Origin: Lachnospiraceae bacterium A4
GTDB lineage: Bacteria > Bacillota > Clostridia > Lachnospirales > Lachnospiraceae
Assembly: GCA_000403215.2 (NCBI GenBank)
Contig: KE159535.1
Location: 107,213-159,621, forward strand
Length of the DNA: 52,409 bases
Reading direction: 5' to 3'
Part shown: piece by piece, positions 16,599 through 24,689 of the stretch
How positions within the stretch are numbered: the first letter of the stretch is position 1
Layout of the letters: every line of letters begins with the position of its first letter
The notes under the pieces: generated by a model
Database searches by the model: none
Seen by the model: the letters and a program-made list of their open reading frames with translations, nothing else
Told to the model about the DNA's origin: nothing
Program-made: the position numbers and the translations under genes

Positions 16599-17366
16599 TT
16601 ACTCATAAAAACGAATCGTTGCCAGAAACTGTTCTTTTCCATCCCTGCCCAAAATGCGAATCGCCTTCTGCCCAACCCGGGTCGGACCGAACTGGAACTT
16701 TTTCCCGTTTTTCGTTTCCTCTATTCCGGAGATATAGAGTCTTGCAAGGTCGAATGCGAAGCTCTGCTGGTCATAATCCTTCCGGAAACGGCTCATAGGC
16801 GCTAATACTTTATACAGATTTGTCAGATAAATATCAGACTGCGGCTGCCTGTTATATTTTAAAATTGCCAAATCATACGCATCCGACAATTCACTTGCAA
16901 AAGCCATGGCGTTAAACGGAGCCTTGTTCAGTCTGTCCTGTCCATTCTTTACGATATCCACAAAACTTTCCGGGCGCATGCACTGCACCTTTTTCCGGTC
17001 AAGATAAAGATCCTGATTTTCCGTATCGACCTTTACGCGGTAGGGAAACATTTCATAAACCGGAGATTCCCCACGGACATCCACACCTTTTTCTGCGCAG
17101 GCCGCAAGAATCTGTGCCGCAAATTCCCCACTCTCAAAATATCCTTTTGCATCAAACCCGTCTGCTGATGCCTTCATGGCTTTCACAGAGTCAGCAAGCG
17201 CCGAAACAGCCTGCACCATAGTCTCCATGTCCTTGACAAGACTCTTGACATCTCCGCCCTCCACCTCACGGTTCACCGCTTTAAACAGCTTCTGCAGGGC
17301 AGCCAGTCCGTCCTTTACATTTTTCTGCTGCGGCAGCAGATCCTGATAAAAATCTTCGTAATTCAT
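16599..17366 (-). CDS. Hypothetical protein, first gene of the ATPase operon
   Basis: A 255-residue soluble protein I do not recognise. The N-terminal ~75 residues (from LLPQQKNVKDGLAALQKLFKA to AVSALADSVKAMKASADG) look helical and coiled-coil-like. The rest is mixed, with a C-terminal beta-rich end (KFQFGPTRVGQKAIRILGRDGKEQF). ATG 17366 has GGGAG five bases upstream and a good promoter further up. It is the first gene of a unit with two P-loop ATPases and divergent from a helicase, so it may be an adaptor or effector; no nuclease motif is visible. Confidence 0.65.
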   Translation of the reverse strand: MNYEDFYQDLLPQQKNVKDGLAALQKLFKAVNREVEGGDVKSLVKDMETMVQAVSALADSVKAMKASADGFDAKGYFESGEFAAQILAACAEKGVDVRGESPVYEMFPYRVKVDTENQDLYLDRKKVQCMRPESFVDIVKNGQDRLNKAPFNAMAFASELSDAYDLAILKYNRQPQSDIYLTNLYKVLAPMSRFRKDYDQQSFAFDLARLYISGIEETKNGKKFQFGPTRVGQKAIRILGRDGKEQFLATIRFYE

Positions 17367-17431
17367 TCATTCTCCCATCTGTGCACCATTGCACCTAAAA
17401 ATTTATTTATCATACGTTACAAACTATAAAA

Positions 17432-17460
17432 AGTATATATGAAACGACATATTTTTTCAA
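17432..17460 (-). promoter_or_regulatory. Sigma-A-type promoter of the ATPase operon
   Basis: On the minus strand TTGAAA (17455-17460) and TATACT (17432-17437) are spaced by 17 bases, facing the 255-aa gene. It is back-to-back with the helicase promoter, only eight bases between the -35 boxes, so a single bound protein could control both. Confidence 0.7.
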
Positions 17461-17468
17461 TATTTTGT

Positions 17469-17496
17469 TTGAAAGAAGTCCATTTTCTGATATAAT
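17469..17496 (+). promoter_or_regulatory. Sigma-A-type promoter of the helicase gene
   Basis: TTGAAA (17469-17474), a 16-base spacer and TATAAT (17491-17496). Transcription would start near 17503, which excludes the in-frame TTG at 17465 and supports ATG 17534 as the helicase start. Confidence 0.75.
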
Positions 17497-17533
17497 ATTT
17501 TATCATTTACCACAAACTCAAAGGATCAAAATT

Positions 17534-19072
17534 ATGCAGCAAGAACTTTATCCATGGCAGGAGGATTGTCTCAAACGTTGGTTTGCGAACAATGGCAGAG
17601 GAATGGTGCAGGCTGTGACCGGTTCCGGCAAAACGCTTCTGGCGCTCACTGCCGCCAAACGGCTGTCAGAGAAAACAGACCGGGAACTGCGCGTGAAAAT
17701 CGTTGTTCCGACGAGCACACTCATGCATCAATGGAATCACACGTTAAGGAACTTCCTTGATGAAAATACATCAAAAATGATCGGACTGCGCGGAGGAGGA
17801 TACAAATCCGCAGCAGACTGCCGCTATATGATCTATGTGATAAACTCTGCGCGCTATGAGCTTGCACGGCAGATTTTATCAGAGCTTCACCATAAAAAGG
17901 CTGTCCTGCTCATTGCTGATGAATGCCATCATTATACAAGCAGGCAGAATCAGCTAATCTTTGAATTTCTGCCGCATTTACAACCTGATGAAAAGCATTT
18001 CTTTTCCCTGGGACTATCCGCTACGCTGCCCGCCGGCCAGGCAGGTCATGAACTTGCCGCAGCGCTTGGACGCAGAATATACAGTTATGAAATGGAGGCT
18101 GCGGCAGCGCGGCGCACCGTGTGCCCATACAATATCTTCCATATCGGACTCTCTTTCCAGCGCGATGAATGGGCGGAATATCAGGAGCTTTCTGATCGAA
18201 TGTCTGTCCTTTACTTCAGACTGCTGTCAGCGTTCCCGGAACTTGGCAGATTCAATCAGCAAGAGCGTTTCGAGCTGCTTCGCAGTCTGTCAGGTAACAA
18301 AAACAAAGGGATCGCGGACGCAGCACGCCAGTATATCCGCCTTTCATTTATCAGGAAAAATCTGGTCTGCATGGCTTCGGAGCGGCTGGACTGCGCATAT
18401 GACCTGATAAAATCTCTGGGTATCCACGATAAAATCCTAGTATTTGGCGAACGCATCCGTCAGGCCGAGGAGCTGTATACACGCCTGAGAAACGACTATC
18501 CCGGCAAAGTGGGACGATATCATTCCAAACTGGGAAACCAGGCAAACAAAAATGCTATGGAACGTTTCCGCCTTGGCGATATCCGAATCCTGATCGCCTG
18601 CAAAGCCATTGACGAGGGCGTCGATGTACCCGACACGGCGATCGGCATCATTCTGTCCGGCACTTCAACTCAACGGCAAAGAGTCCAGCGCCTCGGACGC
18701 ATTATTCGTCAAAAAGAGGGCAAAGAAAGCGCGCTGCTGTATTATCTGCATATTACAGAATCCTCGGAAGATGCCTGCTTTCTTCCAAATGCCAGCAAAA
18801 ACCGTATTTTTGATTTGGAATATCTGCCAAATACAGGTTCTTTTATGAACCATCATTATATGAAAAATGCGCGAATCCTCATAGAACGAATGAAGGAGGC
18901 CAATCTGCCGGAGAAACAAATACAGGAGGCCATACGCTGTTTTGATCTTGGCGTCATCAAGGCCGACTGGATGATTGAAATACATGCAATCGAACAGCAT
19001 ATTCAAAATGCCAAAACTACCAAAGAAAGGAATTATTGGATGTGTATGAAAAAGATGGCGGAACTTCAATAA
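17534..19072 (+). CDS. SF2 DNA/RNA helicase (ResIII/DECH-box) of the ATPase cassette
   Basis: A 512-residue superfamily 2 helicase. It shows PWQEDCLKRW (Q-like), motif I VTGSGKTLLA (about residue 35), motif II LIADECHHYTS (DECH box), motif III LSATLPAG, then in the C-terminal RecA domain DKILVFGERI, RILIACKAIDEGVDVPD (motif V) and QRVQRLGRIIR (motif VI). No nuclease or extra domain is attached. ATG 17534 has AAAGGA 8 bases upstream. It diverges from the ATPase operon with back-to-back promoters. In BREX type 2 and Shango a helicase accompanies a related ATPase, so I infer a DNA-targeting defence role; the substrate is unknown. Confidence 0.85.
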   Translation: MQQELYPWQEDCLKRWFANNGRGMVQAVTGSGKTLLALTAAKRLSEKTDRELRVKIVVPTSTLMHQWNHTLRNFLDENTSKMIGLRGGGYKSAADCRYMIYVINSARYELARQILSELHHKKAVLLIADECHHYTSRQNQLIFEFLPHLQPDEKHFFSLGLSATLPAGQAGHELAAALGRRIYSYEMEAAAARRTVCPYNIFHIGLSFQRDEWAEYQELSDRMSVLYFRLLSAFPELGRFNQQERFELLRSLSGNKNKGIADAARQYIRLSFIRKNLVCMASERLDCAYDLIKSLGIHDKILVFGERIRQAEELYTRLRNDYPGKVGRYHSKLGNQANKNAMERFRLGDIRILIACKAIDEGVDVPDTAIGIILSGTSTQRQRVQRLGRIIRQKEGKESALLYYLHITESSEDACFLPNASKNRIFDLEYLPNTGSFMNHHYMKNARILIERMKEANLPEKQIQEAIRCFDLGVIKADWMIEIHAIEQHIQNAKTTKERNYWMCMKKMAELQ

Positions 19073-19109
19073 ATTATCTGGGGCAAAATACACCTGCACA
19101 CGAAGCTGC

Positions 19110-19300
19110 TGTTCACTGCGTTCCAGTTAAATATACCAATATCCATTTTTTATTTTCATGAAGATGCGGATGGCAGTATGACAATCATTGACGGAATGCA
19201 GAGATTAACTGCCATATATCAATTTATGGATCATCAGTCCCGTTTGCACGGCCTGCAATATCTTTATGAATATCAAGGATATCTATGTGAAGAATTACCT
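19110..19300 (+). pseudogene. DUF262 (GmrSD N-terminal-like) fragment
   Basis: The frame reads LNIPISIFYFHEDADG, then IIDGMQRLTAIYQFM, then HGLQYLYEYQGYLCEELP. This matches the DUF262 pattern with the DG-x-QRLT nucleotide-binding motif of GmrSD-type restriction enzymes and related defence proteins. Nothing of the family remains after ELP: the sequence switches at 19301/19302 into copy 2 of the direct repeat. There is no start or upstream part either. It is a relic of another defence gene at this site. Confidence 0.65.
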
Positions 19301-19301
19301 A

Positions 19302-19397
19302 GCTCTCCCCTGTATCAATTCCCTGCATTTCCGACAGGTTCTCAACTGCAGTATTATATTTTTTCTTAGATACACTATTATATCTATAATTTTCCAA
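19302..19397. repeat. ~96-bp direct repeat, copy 2
   Basis: Nearly identical to 13946-14042 in the same orientation. Its left edge cuts the DUF262 fragment. The pair brackets 14043-19301, which holds the ATPase/helicase cassette and the DUF262 remnant. Confidence 0.9.
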
Positions 19398-19406
19398 AAA
19401 ACAAAA

Positions 19407-19455
19407 GGCAGAATTGCCCAAAATCACCGTTGGCCAATTCTGTCCCTTGTTTTTT
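19407..19455 (+). terminator. Hairpin terminator after the helicase region
   Basis: GGCAGAATTG (19407-19416) pairs with CAATTCTGTCC (19435-19445), with one bulged base, and a CTTGTTTTTTT tail follows. It would end plus-strand transcription from the helicase. The distal arm CAATTCTGTCCCTTG recurs elsewhere in the window. Confidence 0.7.
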
Positions 19456-19666
19456 TAGAAATCTTTGATAACATTAGAGTATATACATAAGGATCTGTAG
19501 AAAAATAACTGACGCATCTTGACTTGGCTATTCCTCCGATTATGCATGCCAAAAAGCCTCGCCGCAGCCCACTGCGCCTACGTTTTTGACAATTGCTTTA
19601 GCAATTCCAACTCGAAGAAATATCCTGCGCAATCTGCATCACTTATTTCCCTACAATTTCTAAGAA
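19456..19666. other. Spacer with a GC-richer foreign-looking segment
   Basis: The stretch 19530-19630 is richer in GC than its surroundings and looks like a piece of coding DNA or a mobile-element end, but it is broken by stops in all frames I read. It includes a small ATTGC-TTTA-GCAAT inverted repeat (about 19593-19606). It forms the upstream region of the exported-peptide gene, so any promoter for that gene should lie here; I see no clear -35/-10 pair. Confidence 0.4.
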
Positions 19667-19684
19667 ATGGAGGTTTGTTATAAC

Positions 19685-19852
19685 ATGAAAAGTTCTAAAT
19701 TTACAAAATGGCTGGTTTTGTTTGCGCTGATTATATTTATTCAAAATGGGGCAGTCATTGTGCAAAATACTGGCAATGCTGGTGAGGCAGGTTCTGAGGA
19801 AAGCGTGATGCCTTATAGTGATTTTCCTGAGCAGGATGTTCCCTATGACTGA
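19685..19852 (+). CDS. Small exported peptide, candidate signal for the adjacent regulator
   Basis: A 55-residue precursor. A basic N-terminus (MKSSKFTKW) is followed by a hydrophobic core (LVLFALIIFIQNGAVIV), a small-residue region and an acidic C-terminal tail ending YSDFPEQDVPYD. This layout is that of Phr/PapR-type pro-peptides. ATG 19685 has GGAGG 11 bases upstream; an in-frame ATG at 19667 has none. The stop overlaps the last 10 bases of the convergent tandem-HTH regulator gene. Peptide and regulator pairs of the RNPP type are often adjacent, so I infer a quorum-sensing pair; the mature peptide is unknown. Confidence 0.6.
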   Translation: MKSSKFTKWLVLFALIIFIQNGAVIVQNTGNAGEAGSEESVMPYSDFPEQDVPYD

Positions 19853-21690
19853 TGTAGTTTCTCACATAAGAACTTCTCAATATATATTTGACGACAAAAA
19901 TGACTAAATGCTATGCATTGACGCAGGCCTTCAGTCATTTTGTCTTTTGATATCTTGTCCCCCTCATTTATTGCCTGCTCACTTTCATTCCATAATATAT
20001 CATACAATGAATTACTAACTGCCCATAATCTTTTACATTTCAATGATTCTTTAATTATTTTTTTATCTATGTTAATAGCAGTTTGATGTTTATCCATATT
20101 CCCCAACTCATTTGCCATGCTCACCATAACAAATTCGTACATTGAAATACAGTCAGACAACTCTTTTTTTCTCTCATACTGCTCAAAAAAACGTAGTAAT
20201 AATTTAATATACTCTCCCTTTTCTGTTTTTTCCAATCCCCTCATCCTTTTGCGAATACATGACATTTCCATCTCTGTCAAAAAAATTTCATTTATATCCG
20301 GTAGGTCATCTATGTTTAAAGTACATCGAAGGGCTTTCTCTTCTCTGAGTGCAAACTCTTCTTTGTTTATCTTCCCCTCCATCCAGTCTAATGAAGCTTC
20401 TATGTCAATAAAATATTGTTTGTTTTCTGGTATATTTAAAGAAATCTTTTCTTCTATCTGATTGAATAGATATCTGGCTTTTTTTACATCAAAATTGTTG
20501 CGGCATATATTTAACTCTTCGTATAGCCTTACAACATCCTCATCATCTGTCACAAGCCGCACCCTCTGATACTCCTTGGATAACCCAAGCCTGCGCATCA
20601 CTGCGCCCAGCATGTTCTGCTGCATATTTCTTTTCATTCTTTCTGTCCTGCGCAACGTCTTAGGAACACAGATACCTTTGCACAGTTCTTCCTGTGTCAG
20701 ACCATACATTTTCCTTCGAATCCGTAACACATCCCCGATATAAAATACCCATCTTTGCCGATACAAATACACGCAATCCTGCATATATACAGGAACATCA
20801 TACTCACAATAGAGCTTCCTAAATAATTCAATCAGCTCTGTGTTTTCTATGTATTCCTCTTGATTTGTTTCAATAATCTCAAATAACTTGCATTTTGCCT
20901 CTAATAGCTCAATCAAATAAAAAGCTCTTCCAGTATTGCGCAGCATCTCAATTGCACAATTACAAACTTGAAGGCTTTCCTCAACCCACTCTGGTGAAGA
21001 TAAAACGGAACCTGAGAATACTTCCCGCAAATAATAATACACTATTTTGGGATAAATCTTCACTTTTGACAGTTCATCATAAACGGAATCTGAGACATAT
21101 GTCATTAATGCGGCACATTTCTGCAAAAATTTTTCATCTTTATGATAAAACTCATACTCCAAAATCATATTGACTTCCTGTATCGACAACAGGCTTTTTC
21201 CCAAATTTAATTGCTCTATATCAGGTACCGTCAGCTTTACCGCCTGTTCATAGCACGCCCCAATCTCCAGCAAATCCGCTTTCTGCTGTTTTAACACCTC
21301 CGCTTTCATTACAAGGCAAAACTGTTGTTTTAATTTGTCCTTGGACAATTTCTGTCTGCCATACTCTGCAATGAATTGCTGCGCTTTTATTGTTTCTTGC
21401 TGTTCCACTGCCAGCATGATATTCCGCTGGCACTCCCATGTTCTGTAATCATCAATATCCAGCAAATTTTCATACAAATCGCTTGCAATCCCCAGCCGCC
21501 CCAAAAGACGGTCTCTCATATTCTTGTGAACCGGGCGCTGCCCTTTTTCAATTCTTGCAAGCTGACTTGCCGACATCAATCCCTCGGCTAACTGCTCAAG
21601 ATATATATTCCGCTCCTTCCGCACCCTCTGTAAAAAGCTTGCAAACGCTGGATCTGATTCCCTCAGTGCTTTTTGTGTGTCCTGTTTCAT
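19843..21690 (-). CDS. Tandem-HTH transcriptional regulator with helical repeat region (RNPP-like)
   Basis: A 615-residue protein with two Cro/CI-type HTH regions. The first is at about residues 16-70 (LEQLAEGLMSASQLARIEKG) and the second near 317-375 (GDVLRIRRKMYGLTQEELCK, then a TLRRTERM segment). Each is followed by a long all-helical stretch, as in TPR-like peptide-binding domains. The arrangement reads as an internal duplication of an HTH-TPR regulator. A gene for a small exported peptide overlaps it tail-to-tail. ATG 21690 has AGGA 8 bases upstream. An IS4-family element sits only 52 bases upstream and separates the gene from its original upstream DNA. Confidence 0.75.
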   Translation of the reverse strand: MKQDTQKALRESDPAFASFLQRVRKERNIYLEQLAEGLMSASQLARIEKGQRPVHKNMRDRLLGRLGIASDLYENLLDIDDYRTWECQRNIMLAVEQQETIKAQQFIAEYGRQKLSKDKLKQQFCLVMKAEVLKQQKADLLEIGACYEQAVKLTVPDIEQLNLGKSLLSIQEVNMILEYEFYHKDEKFLQKCAALMTYVSDSVYDELSKVKIYPKIVYYYLREVFSGSVLSSPEWVEESLQVCNCAIEMLRNTGRAFYLIELLEAKCKLFEIIETNQEEYIENTELIELFRKLYCEYDVPVYMQDCVYLYRQRWVFYIGDVLRIRRKMYGLTQEELCKGICVPKTLRRTERMKRNMQQNMLGAVMRRLGLSKEYQRVRLVTDDEDVVRLYEELNICRNNFDVKKARYLFNQIEEKISLNIPENKQYFIDIEASLDWMEGKINKEEFALREEKALRCTLNIDDLPDINEIFLTEMEMSCIRKRMRGLEKTEKGEYIKLLLRFFEQYERKKELSDCISMYEFVMVSMANELGNMDKHQTAINIDKKIIKESLKCKRLWAVSNSLYDILWNESEQAINEGDKISKDKMTEGLRQCIAFSHFCRQIYIEKFLCEKLHQS

Positions 21691-21741
21691 TTGGTCTGTC
21701 CTACTCCTTTTGTAATAAAATAATATAATATCCTATATTTT

Positions 21742-21747
21742 ACTACA
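21742..21747. repeat. 6-bp target duplication of the IS4-family element
   Basis: ACTACA directly before the left inverted repeat; the second copy stands at 23360-23365 directly after the right one. Confidence 0.75.
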
Positions 21748-23359
21748 ACTTGAGAGTAAAAAGTTTTTTGTAAAAAAATAACCCTTCAGGATGAATTTAT
21801 GGTATCTTTAAGTTACCAACACTTAAGAAAGATACAAGCCACCAGAAGAGTTATTCTGTGTATAAGTTTACCATACTTTCTAGTGGTTTTCCATACGATT
21901 ATGATGAATTTTATTAATAAAGTCCTGTGCCATTTTGAATCCTGTTTTTCCCGTAAAGCATCTTTTGGCTGGTTTGTTACCATTACCCTGGGTCTGATGC
22001 TGCGTTCCGACAAGCTTGGTATTACTTCTGTTATCCGCGATCTTGCGCTTTGTCCGGGCTGTTATGGTTCCATGATCCATTTTTTTCGCTCATCCTCCTG
22101 GTCGCTGGAAAATCTACGTCTGCGCTGGTTTTCGGCGGTGAAGGAATACTCCCCACTTTATCAGGAAGGCGGTTTCCATGTCCTTGTGGGGGACGGGGTA
22201 AAGCAGTCCAAAGAAGGGCGGCGGATGCCCGGAGTGAAGAAACTGTTTCAGGAATCCGAAAACTCTGCTAAACCAGAGTATATCCACGGGCATATGTTCG
22301 GTGGTCTTGGTATCTTGGCTGGCAATGAACGCAGCTGGGCATGTATCCCCTTAAGCATCCGGCTCCACGACGGCCTTCAGGCTGCCAGGGAGTGGAAGGA
22401 CGCGGCTGTTTCCAGCTCCTCCCATGTAATACAGATGGTAGAGGATGCTTATCAGGCTGCCCTCACATTTGGGGATTCCCTGCTCCTGCTGGACAGATAC
22501 TTTCTCACCGTTCCAGCTCTTGAAAGACTGCAGTCCCTTAACAGCAGTGGAGACATACGCATGGAGATCGTTACTAAAGCAAAAAAGTCTGCTGTCGCAT
22601 ATGAAAAGCCAGGCCCCCGTAAATCCAGAAGGGGACGGCCGCCCAGGAAAGGAGCCGCTGTCCACCTGAAGGAAGCATTCCTCTCCCGTAAAGAAGAATT
22701 TCAGGACGCAGAAATTGAACTTTATGGCAGGAAAGAATCTATCCGCTATCTATGCCTGGATCTGCTGTGGGGGCAGAAGCTGTACCAGCAGCTACGTTTT
22801 GTTCTGGTAGAAATGAATGGAATCCAGAGTATTCTTGTGAGTACCAGCCTGGAACTGGAACCGCTTTCCGTCATCCGTCTGTACAGTTACCGGTTTCGGA
22901 TCGAATGCACCTTCAGGGAGCTGAAACAGCAGACCGGAGCATTCTGTTATCATTTTTGGTCAAAGCATATGCCTAAACTGAGCTATTACCAGAAGAAAGA
23001 AGAGGCCAGCCCCCTGGAAAAGGTGGTGGAAGAAAAGGAGCACAGTAATATACTGAAAACAGTACGGGCCATAGAAGTACATATGGTCTTATCCTGCGCA
23101 GCCATGGGTATCCTGCAGAGTCTTTCCATTCTCATGTCAGGGGAATTTTCACCCGGCCAGTTCCGTTACCAACGGACACCTTCCAAAGGAAGGGTATCGG
23201 AGGCTGCACTTATGGCCTACATGAGAAAATATTTTTTCCTGTTTACGGAAAAACATCCGGAATTACAAATAACACAAATAATTCGGAACCAACAAGATAC
23301 GTCAGGAACCTATGAGGATTCACTGGCTTCTTAATAGTGCAAACTTTTTACTCTCAAGT
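21748..23359 (+). mobile_element. Complete IS4-family insertion sequence (~1612 bp)
   Basis: The ends read ACTTGAGAGTAAAAAGTTT (21748-21766) and its reverse complement (23341-23359), flanked by ACTACA duplications. It carries one transposase gene, intact by eye. It lies in the upstream region of the tandem-HTH regulator, in the opposite orientation to it. Confidence 0.88.
21799..23334 (+). CDS. IS4-family DDE transposase
   Basis: A 511-residue transposase. First catalytic Asp is in HVLVGDGVKQSKEG, second in LLLLDRYFL, and the Glu falls in YSYRFRIECTFRELK, which matches the IS4-family YREK signature (Y-x2-R-x3-E-x6-K). The gene fills the element between its inverted repeats. ATG 21799 follows an AGGA eight bases upstream. 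There is no frameshift or stop, so the element may be active. Confidence 0.9.
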   Translation: MVSLSYQHLRKIQATRRVILCISLPYFLVVFHTIMMNFINKVLCHFESCFSRKASFGWFVTITLGLMLRSDKLGITSVIRDLALCPGCYGSMIHFFRSSSWSLENLRLRWFSAVKEYSPLYQEGGFHVLVGDGVKQSKEGRRMPGVKKLFQESENSAKPEYIHGHMFGGLGILAGNERSWACIPLSIRLHDGLQAAREWKDAAVSSSSHVIQMVEDAYQAALTFGDSLLLLDRYFLTVPALERLQSLNSSGDIRMEIVTKAKKSAVAYEKPGPRKSRRGRPPRKGAAVHLKEAFLSRKEEFQDAEIELYGRKESIRYLCLDLLWGQKLYQQLRFVLVEMNGIQSILVSTSLELEPLSVIRLYSYRFRIECTFRELKQQTGAFCYHFWSKHMPKLSYYQKKEEASPLEKVVEEKEHSNILKTVRAIEVHMVLSCAAMGILQSLSILMSGEFSPGQFRYQRTPSKGRVSEAALMAYMRKYFFLFTEKHPELQITQIIRNQQDTSGTYEDSLAS

Positions 23360-23598
23360 ACTACAAAAAAACGACATAATTCTTCCATAAAATGTTGATT
23401 CTATTATCTTATAAAATATTTACTCAAATACTTTTCCATAAATACTGCTATCAAAAATGATTGACCAATTCTGTCCCTTGCATTCTAAATACAAACATGA
23501 TATTCTAATATATATTGTTTATGAACCAAACACAGTTAACATTACTTGCGTGAAGTATTTTGCAGATATACCTCAATTAAACAAGGAGATGTTTTGAA

Positions 23599-23933
23599 AT
23601 GGTACTTTCAAACAAAAGAATCGACGCAATAAAAAGAAAAGCAAATAACATTATTAATTACAGCAGATGTAATAATCCCTTTGATATCGCTGCTCTTTAT
23701 GATATAGATGTTCAATTTATTGATATTATTGATGATGGAATACATGCATATTCCAATAGTCAGACGGGTATTATAACAGGTACTTGGATTCAGAACTGAC
23801 AGACGAAACCATAAAAGAATATGAAGCAAATATTTTTGCAATAACGCTAATGCCGCAAATTGCAGCGGGAAACAATCTTTTTACCTATCGTCCAGAGCGA
23901 CTAAACCGTTACATTCATAATAAAATAAGATAA
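23599..23933 (+). pseudogene. ImmA/IrrE-type metallopeptidase, internally deleted
   Basis: ATG 23599 follows AAGGAG. The first 60 residues (IDAIKRKANNIINY, then NPFDIAALYDIDVQFIDI) match the N-terminus of ImmA/IrrE proteins. At about 23785 the sequence jumps in another frame to YLDSELTDETIKEYEANIFAITLMPQ, the part that in intact proteins follows the zinc helix. The HEXXH motif between them is gone and the frame is broken, so no protease can be made. Intact relatives cleave repressors or antitoxins. It is the upstream neighbour of the three-gene PIN operon. Confidence 0.75.
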
Positions 23934-24041
23934 GATCCGATGTTATGAAATAAGCCAAATCTTATATCATCAACAACTCTTTTTCACATATATCATATAA
24001 TTTTTTTAATTAATGAAAAAATTAGGAAGGAACTGAAAAGT

Positions 24042-24671
24042 ATGAATATCCCTGAAGATTTTAGATATCAAAGTGCATGGGAAGATTTTAGAAATGCTAC
24101 AGATTATTTTATAGAATGTCTGCGTAATAATAGTGCCCATTTACTATATGGATGTGTCAAAAACATATTTATTGATATTCCAGATGAAAATCCAGTATAC
24201 AACAAAATTATTATTACCGAAGTAAGTTCACTTATAGAAGAAGTCTTAGACAGTTCTTACGATAAGTACGACTTGGAGAATTTTCTAAAAAATAGGTATT
24301 CTGATAACGAAATACATCAAAAAGATATAGAGGATATTTTAAATATTGTCGATAAAAAATATCAGTATATCGTAGAAAATATAATTGATGATGAAATGAT
24401 AAAAAGATATTTCTTTAAAGAAAATACAATCCTCAGCAAACTTTCATCCATTAAGACAGACATAAATAAATATATTATTGACAATGGGGAAGAAGTAAAA
24501 TATGCTTTAATCAAAATGAGTGTCAATGATAAATTACCCAACTTTGCATATTCAAGGCAGATGGCTGGACTGACCGACAGCAGTGGGAGAACGCTTGAAT
24601 TTGTATGTGACATGAATGACCTAGCATATTTGATTGAACAATTAGAGCTTATCAAAAAAAAGCTACGTTAA
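24042..24671 (+). CDS. Uncharacterised protein with possible COMM-like C-terminus
   Basis: A 209-residue soluble acidic protein. The first ~140 residues look all-helical (FRYQSAWEDFRNATDYFIECL, DIEDILNIVDKKYQYIV). The last ~55 (YALIKMSVNDKLPNFAYSR, SGRTLEFVCDMNDLAYLIEQL) have the beta-strand then helix layout of COMM-type domains; this is a weak resemblance. It carries AAGGAACTGAAAAGT before ATG 24042 and is the first gene of a three-gene operon that ends in a PIN-like nuclease. A partner or antitoxin role is an inference from position only. Confidence 0.6.
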   Translation: MNIPEDFRYQSAWEDFRNATDYFIECLRNNSAHLLYGCVKNIFIDIPDENPVYNKIIITEVSSLIEEVLDSSYDKYDLENFLKNRYSDNEIHQKDIEDILNIVDKKYQYIVENIIDDEMIKRYFFKENTILSKLSSIKTDINKYIIDNGEEVKYALIKMSVNDKLPNFAYSRQMAGLTDSSGRTLEFVCDMNDLAYLIEQLELIKKKLR

Positions 24672-24689
24672 GTCTATAAGGAGACAGTG

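Noticed and set aside
17465-17533. 23-residue N-terminal extension of the cassette helicase
   Set aside because: It lies over the helicase promoter; transcription should start after it.
14220-19072. Annotation of the cassette as BREX
   Set aside because: BREX needs PglZ and usually PglX and BrxC-type genes, none of which is present.
13946-19397. Direct repeats considered as attachment sites of an integrative element
   Set aside because: No integrase or recombinase gene lies between them and no tRNA gene is at the edge, so simple homologous recombination is the safer reading.
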